Assembly (NCBI GenBank): GCA_027452215.1
Contig: DAIDGQ010000044.1
Location: 1-46,571, forward strand
Direction of reading: 5' to 3'
DNA: 46,571 bases
Source: Granulicella sp.
GTDB taxonomy: Bacteria; Acidobacteriota; Terriglobia; Terriglobales; Acidobacteriaceae
Part shown: positions 1-7,051 of the stretch, piece after piece
Layout of the letters: each line of letters begins with the position of its first letter
How positions within the stretch are numbered: the first letter of the stretch is position 1
The notes under the pieces: generated by a model
What the model was told of the DNA's origin: nothing
Seen by the model: the letters and a program-made list of their open reading frames with translations, nothing else
The model's database searches: none
Program-made: the position numbers and the translations under genes

Positions 1-9
1 ACTGCGGCT

Positions 10-31
10 GGAGGCCGGCAAATCGGCCTCC
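10..31. repeat. GC-rich inverted repeat at left edge
   Basis: An 8-bp perfect stem (GGAGGCCG, 10-17, with CGGCCTCC, 24-31) encloses a 6-nt loop. It lies about 130 bases beyond the stop codon of the minus-strand rhaT gene and could be part of a transcription end for that gene or for a gene left of the window. No T-run follows on either strand, so a rho-independent terminator is not supported. The remainder of 1-163 shows no complete gene. Confidence 0.4.
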
Positions 32-163
32 AAAGCCACTAAAACGCAACCGCAAACCGCATCCATCGACGCAATCAACCCCCCAAAGAGGAACAGATCG
101 TCGCCGTCAAGAAATCAGCACCCTGCGCAGAGCTTCCTTAGAGGACTCGCAGGCTCCAGCAGC

Positions 164-1357
164 TCAAGCTCCCGCAGACGTCTCCGCCTGCACCGCAACA
201 GGTTGGCTCGCCTTCAAATAATTCCCATACCCCACCACCACCGTCGAGCTCACCAGCAAAAACAATCCCGCCGCCACCAGCAGCTTCGTGCGCCGGCTCG
301 TGCCTCTCCACTCCTTCAGCGCCAGCCCCCACAGCGTCGCAAAGATAATGATGCTCGCCATGTGCAGCGTCCAGCTCGAAAAGTCATACTTGCCCATCTT
401 CGTCTGCCCCATCGAGTAGAAGAAAAACTGGAAATACCAGATCACTCCCGCCAGCCCCGCAAACAGATAGTTCGCCACCAGCGCCCGCGGAGCAATATGC
501 GCCTTCATCTCCGCATCGCGAGGATCGAAGTCCACCAGCGTCTCTCCCGACACATGCCCCGCGCGCATCGGATTATGTCCAGCCTCGCCCGCGAACTGCC
601 GAAACGACCGGTTCTTCACAATCAAGATCACCGACCAGATAAAGTTCGTAAAAAATCCTCCCCACAACACCACAATCAGCACCGGCAAGTTCTGCCACAG
701 GTCCAGCCGATGATCCGCCAGTAGCCGCGCCTTCGCAATCTTTCCTATCGGAGCTCCAGCCGCAAGCCCAAACGCAAAGAAGCTGCTCATGATCCCCGCA
801 AAGATCGCAACCGCAATCCCCTTGCCGAACGAGAAGTCCGATTCACCCGCCTCGATCTTTTCTTCCGGAGTAATCTCCCGTTCCTTCGATAGCCCCGCCG
901 CCCCATTTACCGCCACCGCCACCAGGCACAGAGCCACGCCCGCCAGAATAATCTGCCCCGAAGTCTCATGCACAATCACATGTATCGATCCATCATAGAT
1001 AGGAGGAATCAGCGTCCCAAACGCCGTGCACAGTCCCAGCGCAATCGCATACCCCAGCGCGATTCCCAGGTACCGTATCGCTAGCCCGAACGTCAGCCCG
1101 CCAATCCCCCACAACGATCCCCACAGCAGCGAATAGAAAATACTCGACGCCGGAGCCGCATGCAGGATGCCCATCACATTCGGCACAAAGATCGATGCCA
1201 GCACCACCGGCGCGACAATCCATGCAGCGAATCCCTGGATCAGCCAGTAGATCTCCCACGACCACCGTTTAATACCGCGAAACGGAATAAAATTCGTGGC
1301 AGAGGCAAAGCCGCCGATCCAGTGATAAATGACGCCGATGAACGGATTGGGTCCCAC
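164..1357 (-). CDS. rhaT: L-rhamnose/H+ symporter RhaT
   Basis: Inner-membrane sugar:proton symporter that imports L-rhamnose. The 397-residue protein is hydrophobic throughout, with about ten predicted membrane segments. Its N-terminus, with the order H-W-I-G-G-F-A-S-A then P-F-x-x-x-K-x-W-S-W-E, follows the RhaT family pattern. It is somewhat longer than the E. coli protein (about 344 aa), with an extended central loop and tail. The start is a GTG preceded by GAGG five bases upstream; no in-frame ATG lies closer. It is divergent from lutA, and the 116-base gap must hold both promoters. Its place beside rhaI, rhaEW and rhaB supports rhamnose as substrate. Identification is by family pattern and context; transport has not been shown. 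Confidence 0.9.
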   Translation of the reverse strand: MGPNPFIGVIYHWIGGFASATNFIPFRGIKRWSWEIYWLIQGFAAWIVAPVVLASIFVPNVMGILHAAPASSIFYSLLWGSLWGIGGLTFGLAIRYLGIALGYAIALGLCTAFGTLIPPIYDGSIHVIVHETSGQIILAGVALCLVAVAVNGAAGLSKEREITPEEKIEAGESDFSFGKGIAVAIFAGIMSSFFAFGLAAGAPIGKIAKARLLADHRLDLWQNLPVLIVVLWGGFFTNFIWSVILIVKNRSFRQFAGEAGHNPMRAGHVSGETLVDFDPRDAEMKAHIAPRALVANYLFAGLAGVIWYFQFFFYSMGQTKMGKYDFSSWTLHMASIIIFATLWGLALKEWRGTSRRTKLLVAAGLFLLVSSTVVVGYGNYLKASQPVAVQAETSAGA

Positions 1358-1473
1358 GCGTGCCTCATGATGGTAGAAAAATAGCTGCGAAAGCGTACTA
1401 TCGTACAGACCTGAATTGCGTAGGGAAAATATACTCTCTATTGAATTATGCTGTCGAACCAGCCGGAGGCCGT
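1358..1473. promoter_or_regulatory. Divergent rhaT / lutA promoter region
   Basis: This 116-base AT-richer gap separates rhaT (minus) from lutA (plus). It holds CTCTATTGAATT at 1436-1447, which resembles one arm of the CTCTATT-CC-AATAGAG inverted repeat in front of rhaI. GGAGG at 1465-1469 is the ribosome-binding site that fixes the TTG start of lutA at 1474. Control by the cluster regulator is an inference from the shared half-site. Confidence 0.4.
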
Positions 1474-2229
1474 TTGCGAGTCTCGTTGTTCATCACCTGC
1501 TATAACGACACTCTCTTCCCGCAGACCGGTCGAGCTGTCGTCCGCGTCCTCGAGCGCCTCGGCCACACCGTCGACTTTCCCCCCGGCCAAACCTGCTGCG
1601 GTCAAATGCACTGGAACACAGGCTATCAGGCCGAAGCCCTCCCGCTCCTCCAGCGCTTCGTCGATCAGTTCCGAGCTTCCGAGGTCGTCGTCGTCCCGTC
1701 CTCTTCCTGCGTCGCGATGATGCGGGAGCACTACCCCAAAATGGCCGCCACCCTCGACGATCCTCGCCTCACCGCCGACGTCGAAGCCCTCCTCCCCAAG
1801 GTCTTCGAGTTCTCCGAATTCCTCACCCGCCGCCTCGGCCTCGAGGACGTCGGAGCCTTCTACCCGCACCGCGTCACCTACCACGCCAGCTGCCACGGCC
1901 TCCGCAGCCTGTCGCTCGGCGACGGTCCGCTGCGTCTCCTCAGAGCCGTCCGGGGAATCGACCTCGTTGAACTCGAGCGAGTCGATCAATGCTGCGGCTT
2001 CGGAGGAACCTTCGCCATCAAAAATGCAGATGTTTCCACCGCCATGCTCGAAGAGAAAATCTCCGCCGTCCTCGACACCAGCGCCGACACCTGCACCGCC
2101 TGCGACAACAGCTGCCTCATGCATCTCCAGGGAGCCCTCCACCGCCAGCGCACTGGAGTAAAGACCCTGCACCTCGCCGAGATCCTCGCCTCCGACGAAC
2201 TCTCTCCTTATCAGGATGCAGCGCCATGA
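1474..2229 (+). CDS. lutA: L-lactate oxidation complex subunit LutA (cysteine-rich CCG-domain protein)
   Basis: Subunit of the three-part LutABC iron-sulfur complex that oxidises L-lactate to pyruvate. The 251-residue protein shows two cysteine-rich CCG blocks: T-C-C-G-Q-M-H near residue 40 and D-Q-C-C-G-F-G-G near residue 175, each with a partner cysteine (S-C-H-G near 140, A-C-D-N-S-C near 210). These are the usual Fe-S/heterodisulfide-reductase-like motifs. I chose TTG at 1474 because GGAGG sits four bases upstream and family members begin near the sequence R-V-x-L-F-x-T-C-Y-N-D. The reading frame stays open upstream to 1360. The stop overlaps the LutB start (ATGA). In a rhamnose cluster its substrate would be lactate made from lactaldehyde. 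Confidence 0.9.
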   Translation: MRVSLFITCYNDTLFPQTGRAVVRVLERLGHTVDFPPGQTCCGQMHWNTGYQAEALPLLQRFVDQFRASEVVVVPSSSCVAMMREHYPKMAATLDDPRLTADVEALLPKVFEFSEFLTRRLGLEDVGAFYPHRVTYHASCHGLRSLSLGDGPLRLLRAVRGIDLVELERVDQCCGFGGTFAIKNADVSTAMLEEKISAVLDTSADTCTACDNSCLMHLQGALHRQRTGVKTLHLAEILASDELSPYQDAAP

Positions 2230-3683
2230 GCGAAGGTCCGCTCGACCCCACCACCGCGCCCACCTTTCCCATCGCCGCACGCGCCGCCATGGGCGATGCG
2301 CAGCTGCGCAACAACGTTCGCCACGCCACCAACGTCATCCAGGCCAAGCGCGCCCGCGTCGTAGACGAGATGCCCGACTGGCAGGCCCTGCGCGAGGCCG
2401 GCAAGCAGATTCGCCAGCACACCATGCGCCATCTCGACATCTACCTCGAGCAGTTCGAAGCCAACTGCACCCGCGCCGGAGGAGTCGTACACTGGGCCCG
2501 CAACGCCGCCGAAGCCAGCCGCATCGTCGTCGACCTGGTGAAGCAAAGCGGCTCCGACGAGGTCATCAAAATTAAGTCGATGACCACCGAGGAGATTCAG
2601 CTCAACCACGCGCTCGAGGCCGCCGGAATCCATCCCTACGAGACCGACCTCGCCGAGCTCATCATCCAGCTAGGCAACGATCAGCCCTCGCACATCGTCG
2701 TTCCTGCGCTACATAAAAATCGTCAACAGATCCGCGAAATCTTTCAGCGAACCATGCATCTTCCCCAGCTCGGCGACCAGCCGCAGGACCTCGCCGACGC
2801 TGCCCGAATCTTCCTCCGCGAAAAATTCCTTCGCGTCAAAACCGGAGTCAGCGGAGCCAACTTCCTCATCGCCGAAACCGGTGGAGTCTGCATCGTCGAG
2901 AGCGAAGGCAACGGCCGCATGTGCCTCACTCTTCCCGAAACCCTCATCACCGTCGCCGGCATCGACAAGGTCCTCCCTCGCTTCCAGGACCTCGAAGTCA
3001 TGCTGCAACTTCTGCCTCGCTCCGCCACCGGAGAGCGCATGAATCCCTACAACTCCCTCTGGACCGGAGTCCACGCCAACGACGGCCCGCGAGCCTTTCA
3101 CGTCGTCCTCATGGACAACGCCCGCTCCGAAATTCTCGCCGACGAAGAGTCCCGCCAGACGCTCAACTGCATCCGCTGCGGAGCCTGTCAGAACGCCTGC
3201 CCCGTCTATCGCCAGACCGGAGGCCACGCCTACGGCTCCGTCTACGCCGGCCCCATCGGCGCCATCCTCACGCCCCAACTGCAGCAGATGCAGCACGCCC
3301 AATCGCTGCCCTACGCCTCTTCGCTCTGCGGAGCCTGCTACGAAGTCTGCCCCGTCAAAATCAACATCCCCGAGGTCCTCATCCATCTCCGCAACCAAGT
3401 CGTCCTGCAGAACACCGCAGGCATCGCAGGCCTCTTCGATGTCGAGGCCGCCGCGATGAAAGCCATGGCCGCCATCTTCCGCAGTGAGCGCCGCTTCAAA
3501 GCAGCGCAGCGTCTCGGCCGCATCGCCGAAACCCCACTCGTGCGCCGCGATCAGCAAGGCCTCGGCTGGATCAGCTGGCTGCCCGGAATCCTCGGAGGTT
3601 GGTCGCAAGCCAGAGACCTCCAGCAGATGCCCCAGCAAACATTCCGCGACTGGTGGGAGAAGAGGAGCAACCATGACAACTAG
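2226..3683 (+). CDS. lutB: L-lactate oxidation complex iron-sulfur subunit LutB
   Basis: Second subunit of LutABC. The 485-residue protein has an N-terminal LUD-type domain and, near residues 314-380, two 4Fe-4S ferredoxin motifs: C-I-R-C-G-A-C-x-x-A-C-P and C-G-A-C-Y-E-V-C-P. These would carry electrons from lactate toward an acceptor. The start is the ATG at 2226, overlapping the LutA stop by four bases, so translation is probably coupled. The frame is open further upstream inside lutA, but only this start gives the normal family N-terminus. The end overlaps lutC by 11 bases. Confidence 0.92.
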   Translation: MSEGPLDPTTAPTFPIAARAAMGDAQLRNNVRHATNVIQAKRARVVDEMPDWQALREAGKQIRQHTMRHLDIYLEQFEANCTRAGGVVHWARNAAEASRIVVDLVKQSGSDEVIKIKSMTTEEIQLNHALEAAGIHPYETDLAELIIQLGNDQPSHIVVPALHKNRQQIREIFQRTMHLPQLGDQPQDLADAARIFLREKFLRVKTGVSGANFLIAETGGVCIVESEGNGRMCLTLPETLITVAGIDKVLPRFQDLEVMLQLLPRSATGERMNPYNSLWTGVHANDGPRAFHVVLMDNARSEILADEESRQTLNCIRCGACQNACPVYRQTGGHAYGSVYAGPIGAILTPQLQQMQHAQSLPYASSLCGACYEVCPVKINIPEVLIHLRNQVVLQNTAGIAGLFDVEAAAMKAMAAIFRSERRFKAAQRLGRIAETPLVRRDQQGLGWISWLPGILGGWSQARDLQQMPQQTFRDWWEKRSNHDN

Positions 3684-4332
3684 CAGTCCTCTCTCTGCAA
3701 GAGCCGAGATCCTGCAAAAAATTCGGATCGCCAACGCCCACGCACCCGACACCGCAATCGCACAATCCGCCTGGTCCGATCTCCCTCGCGACTACAAGCG
3801 CACCAGCACGCTCGCACACAACGCCGTCCTCGATCTCCTCGCCGACCGCCTCCACGACTACGACGCGCAGGTCCTTCGCTCCGCCCTCGCCGACCTTCCC
3901 CGAAACATCGCCGCCATGCTCTCCGCCAGGTCCATCCAGCGCCTCGTCGTACCCGCCGGTCTCCCGCCCGAATGGCTTCCCCCGGGCTTCATCTTCACGC
4001 CCGATGACTCCCTCTCCTCCGCCGAACTCGACCGCGTCGACGGAGTCCTCACCGCCTCCACCCTCGCCATCGCAGAGACCGGTACCGTCGTTCTGCAAAA
4101 CGTTCCCGGGCAGGGAAGACGAGCCCTCTCCCTCGTCCCCGACTACCACCTCTGCCTCGTCCAATCCGCAGACGTCGTCCAGACTGTCCCCGAGGCCATG
4201 GCGCGCCTGCAACCCACCGCGACCCTTCCCACCACCTTCGTCTCCGGCCCCTCCGCCACCGCCGATATCGAGATGACCCGAATCAAAGGAGTCCACGGCC
4301 CCCGCTTCCTCGACGTGATTCTCATCGTGTGA
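3673..4332 (+). CDS. lutC: L-lactate oxidation complex subunit LutC (LUD domain)
   Basis: Third LutABC subunit, 219 residues, made of a single LUD (DUF162) domain. Recognisable segments are V-L-T-A-S-x-L-A-I-A-E-T-G-T-V and the C-terminal S-G-P-S-A-T-A-D-I-E-M-T-R-I-K-G-V-H-G-P, the most conserved part of the family. ATG at 3673 is preceded by AGAGGAGCAACC, a good ribosome-binding site, and lies inside the end of lutB. The lutABC set reads as one translationally coupled operon that ends just before the rhaI promoter. Confidence 0.9.
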   Translation: MTTSSPLSARAEILQKIRIANAHAPDTAIAQSAWSDLPRDYKRTSTLAHNAVLDLLADRLHDYDAQVLRSALADLPRNIAAMLSARSIQRLVVPAGLPPEWLPPGFIFTPDDSLSSAELDRVDGVLTASTLAIAETGTVVLQNVPGQGRRALSLVPDYHLCLVQSADVVQTVPEAMARLQPTATLPTTFVSGPSATADIEMTRIKGVHGPRFLDVILIV

Positions 4333-4383
4333 CCCGCGAATCGGGTGTCAGTACATCGGGCCTGTAAACATGCGCGTGCGGGC

Positions 4384-4399
4384 CTCTATTCCAATAGAG
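4384..4399. promoter_or_regulatory. Candidate operator upstream of rhaI
   Basis: CTCTATT-CC-AATAGAG is an inverted repeat with two 7-bp arms around a CC spacer, the size expected for a dimeric repressor. A possible -10 element TATAGT lies at 4412-4417, which would place this repeat over the -35 region. Similar ATTCCA/TGGAAT cores occur before the regulator gene (5685-5691) and rhaEW (6978-6984 and 7009-7015). Binding by the cluster regulator is inferred only. Confidence 0.45.
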
Positions 4400-4446
4400 A
4401 GTAAATATCTATATAGTAAAACCCTGATTGTGTGAGGACTCTTCCA

Positions 4447-5640
4447 ATGTCTGTAAATTCGGTGCTCGACGCGGAGCGGGTTTGGGCGGCTCTGGACGGC
4501 TTCCAAATTGAAGTGCCCTCCTGGGGCTTCGCCAACACCGGCACTCGCTTCGGCAAATTTCTGCAAAGCGGTGCGGCCACCTCGATCGAAGAAAAGTTCG
4601 CGGACACCGCCGAGGTCAACGCACTGACAGGAGCCAGTCCCACCGTCGCCCTGCATGTCCTCTGGGACCTCCCCGGCGGCCTCGCCGACGTTCCCGCGAT
4701 CCAGGCCCTCGAGAAAAAATACGGAATCAAATCCGGCTCCATTAATCCCAATCTCTTCCAGGAGGCGGAGTACAAGTACGGCTCCATCGCCAACCCCAGC
4801 GCGGAGATTCGCGCCATGGCGCTGGCCCATCTGCTCGACTCCGTTGCCATCGGTCGCAAGCTCGGCTCCCGCGACGTCTCCCTTTGGATCGCCGACGGAT
4901 CGAACTATCCCGGAACCCAAAGCATTCGCAAACGCATCGGCTGGATGGAAGAAGTCCTCTCCGCAACCCACGCCGCTCTCAGCGACGATCAGCGAATGTT
5001 AGTCGAGTACAAACCCTTCGAGCCCGCCTTCTATCACACCGACATCGCAGACTGGGGAATGGCCCTCGAGCTCGCCCGTCGCGCCGGCCCCAGGGCGCAG
5101 GTCCTCGTCGACACCGGCCATCACTATCAGGGCACCAACATCGAGCAGATCGTCGCCTGGCTCCTCCATCTCGGAGCCCTCGGAGGCTTCCACTTCAACG
5201 ACCGCAAGTACGCCGATGACGACCTCACCCTCGGCTCCATCGACCCCTATCAGGTCTTCCGTATCTTCCACGAAATCCTCAGCGCGGACTCCGCCGAGCA
5301 AGCCGGAATCGCCTTCATGATCGACCAGAGCCACAACCTCAAGGGCAAAGTCGAAGCCATGGTTCAGTCCGTCGTCACCGCGCAGGAGCTCTACGCCAAG
5401 GCCGCCCTCGTCGATCGCGCCACCCTCGCCGACCTGCAGCAGCAATGCCGCCTCGTCGAAGCCGAGGAGTGTTTCCGCAGCGCCTTCTGGCAGGATGTTC
5501 GCCCGCTCGTCCGCGATTGGCGCCAGTCCCGAGGCCTTCCCACCGAACCCCTCAAAGCCCTCGCCGACAGCGGCTACGTCCAGCGAATCTCGCAGGAGAG
5601 GGGAAGCAAAAACGCTCGCAGCGTCTCCAGCTACGCCTGA
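4447..5640 (+). CDS. rhaI: L-rhamnose isomerase (RhaI type)
   Basis: Cytosolic metal-dependent aldose-ketose isomerase converting L-rhamnose to L-rhamnulose. The 397-residue TIM-barrel protein matches the RhaI family known from Gram-positives and Pseudomonas, not the E. coli RhaA family. Recognisable stretches include W-I-A-D-G-x-N-Y-P-G near residue 148, V-E-Y-K-P-F-E-P near 186, V-D-T-G-H-H near 222 and F-H-F-N-D-R-K-Y-A-D-D-D near 247; these carry the expected metal- and substrate-binding Glu, Asp and His residues. ATG at 4447 follows GAGGA by eight bases; a GTG at 4432 is also in frame but has a poorer site. It lies after lutC with its own promoter-like region. Confidence 0.93.
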   Translation: MSVNSVLDAERVWAALDGFQIEVPSWGFANTGTRFGKFLQSGAATSIEEKFADTAEVNALTGASPTVALHVLWDLPGGLADVPAIQALEKKYGIKSGSINPNLFQEAEYKYGSIANPSAEIRAMALAHLLDSVAIGRKLGSRDVSLWIADGSNYPGTQSIRKRIGWMEEVLSATHAALSDDQRMLVEYKPFEPAFYHTDIADWGMALELARRAGPRAQVLVDTGHHYQGTNIEQIVAWLLHLGALGGFHFNDRKYADDDLTLGSIDPYQVFRIFHEILSADSAEQAGIAFMIDQSHNLKGKVEAMVQSVVTAQELYAKAALVDRATLADLQQQCRLVEAEECFRSAFWQDVRPLVRDWRQSRGLPTEPLKALADSGYVQRISQERGSKNARSVSSYA

Positions 5641-5756
5641 CTCACGCTCGCTTCAACGCAATCGTGAAATGTCGCCGGGCTGCAATTCCATTAAGGAAAC
5701 ATCGCTTCTTTGTAGGATAATGGGTTGTTCGCATGCCTGTTCCGCCGCGGGAGACT

Positions 5757-6848
5757 ATGCCAGTTCGCAAAACCACCAAGCGCCTTTATCTTATCCCCGT
5801 GCTCTCCAAAGCACTGGATATTCTCGAGCTCCTGCAGAACGAAAATCAGCCGATGACGCTCGAAGCGATTCATCGCCAGACCCGCATCTCGAAGACCACC
5901 GTCTATCGCGTCCTTAAGACCTTCGTGCATCGAGGCTACCTCTCCCAATCCCCCGATGGAACCTATCGCCAGGTCACCCGCACCAAAAAAATGCGCTTCG
6001 GTTTCGCCGGCCAGAGCGCGGACATGCCCTTCTCTAACGAGGTCACCGAGAGTCTCAAGGATGCGGCCGTCTCCGTCGGCGTTGATCTCCTCATCCTCGA
6101 CAACAAGTACGATGCCGCCACTGCTCTTAAGAATGCCGAAGAGTTCGTCCGCAGCAAAGTCGACGTCATCATCGAGTTTCAGGTCGATGAGCACGTCGCT
6201 CCCATGATCGCCGACAAGATCGCCGGAGCCAACATCCCGCTCATCGCCGTCGATATTCCCCACCCCCACGCCACCTTCTTCGGAGTCGATAACTATCGCG
6301 TCGGAGTCGAGGCCGGCCAGACCCTCGCCGCCTACGCAACCGAAAACTGGAACGGCAAAGTCGACTGGGTCCTCGGCCTCGATCTGCAGGAGGCCGGGCA
6401 GCTCGTCCAGAGCCGAATCACCGGTGCCTTCGAGGGGATTCGCAGCGGCATCCCCGACCTCCCCATCGAGTCCTTCGTTCGCATGGACGGCCGCGGCTTG
6501 CGCGACCGCAGCAAAAAGTTGGTCTCCGATTTCCTCCTCCGCCACGCCAAGGACAAGCACATCCTCATCGCCACCGCCACCGACTCCAGCGCTCTCGGCG
6601 CCGTCGATGCCGTCAACGAGTTGAAGCGTGCCCGGCACGTCGCCATCGTCGGCCAGGACTGCATCGCCGAGGCGATCGAAGAGATGCGCAAGCCTCGCTC
6701 GCCGCTCATCGCCTCCGTCTCGCACGAGACCAGTTCCTATGGCCCCAGCCTCATCCATCTCGGCCTCCTTCTGCTCCGAGGACAAACCGTCCCACCCTAT
6801 AACTACGTCGCCCACAAGCTCGTCACGAGAGAATCCCTGCAGTCGTAA
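5757..6848 (+). CDS. Hybrid transcriptional regulator: IclR-type HTH + periplasmic-binding-protein sugar domain
   Basis: Probable rhamnose-responsive regulator. Residues about 12-65 form an IclR-like winged helix (L-S-K-A-L-D-I-L-E-L-L, then I-S-K-T-T-V-Y-R-V-L-K-T-F-V-H-R-G-Y-L). Residues about 78-350 are a type-1 periplasmic-binding-protein fold of the sugar-binding kind (M-R-F-G-F-A opening strand, later F-G-V-D-N-Y-R-V-G-V-E-A-G). IclR proteins normally carry a GAF-like effector domain, and LacI proteins carry a different HTH, so this pairing is unusual. ATG at 5757 has GGGAG close upstream; another in-frame ATG at 5733 would add eight residues. The gene lies between rhaI and rhaEW. Ligand and sign of control are inferred. 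Confidence 0.85.
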   Translation: MPVRKTTKRLYLIPVLSKALDILELLQNENQPMTLEAIHRQTRISKTTVYRVLKTFVHRGYLSQSPDGTYRQVTRTKKMRFGFAGQSADMPFSNEVTESLKDAAVSVGVDLLILDNKYDAATALKNAEEFVRSKVDVIIEFQVDEHVAPMIADKIAGANIPLIAVDIPHPHATFFGVDNYRVGVEAGQTLAAYATENWNGKVDWVLGLDLQEAGQLVQSRITGAFEGIRSGIPDLPIESFVRMDGRGLRDRSKKLVSDFLLRHAKDKHILIATATDSSALGAVDAVNELKRARHVAIVGQDCIAEAIEEMRKPRSPLIASVSHETSSYGPSLIHLGLLLLRGQTVPPYNYVAHKLVTRESLQS

Positions 6849-6977
6849 CCAGGCTCTTCGCCCCGTGGCTATTGCGCAAAGGTGGCCCGGCAGATCCTCC
6901 GCTTTCCCTGCCCGCCCGCCCCTCCCGCGTCTGCACGACCCTCCCCTAACAGTCCTCAAAAGAGAGCGAAGATTCTC

Positions 6978-7015
6978 ATTGGAAATAATTGCTGTATTGG
7001 TGAAATTTATGGAAT
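6978..7015 (+). promoter_or_regulatory. Possible promoter/operator region of rhaEW
   Basis: The AT-rich stretch between the regulator and rhaEW contains ATTGGAA (6978-6984) and ATGGAAT (7009-7015), the same core as in the inverted repeat before rhaI. TTGGAA could serve as a -35 with a weak -10 about 17 bases on. AGGA at 7038-7041 is the ribosome-binding site for the ATG at 7052. The call rests on motif similarity alone. Confidence 0.3.
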
Positions 7016-7051
7016 GATAGACAGGCGTCACGAAGATAGGACGGTTTGCGT

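Noticed and set aside
1..141. Possible tail of a plus-strand gene ending at TAG 139-141, needing a frameshift at the C-run 79-84
   Set aside because: Frames change at the C-run and no family is recognisable in so short a piece; cannot be supported.
1438..2280. Long minus-strand open frame opposite lutA
   Set aside because: Shadow frame with Gly/Glu/Val-rich composition caused by C-ending codons of lutA.
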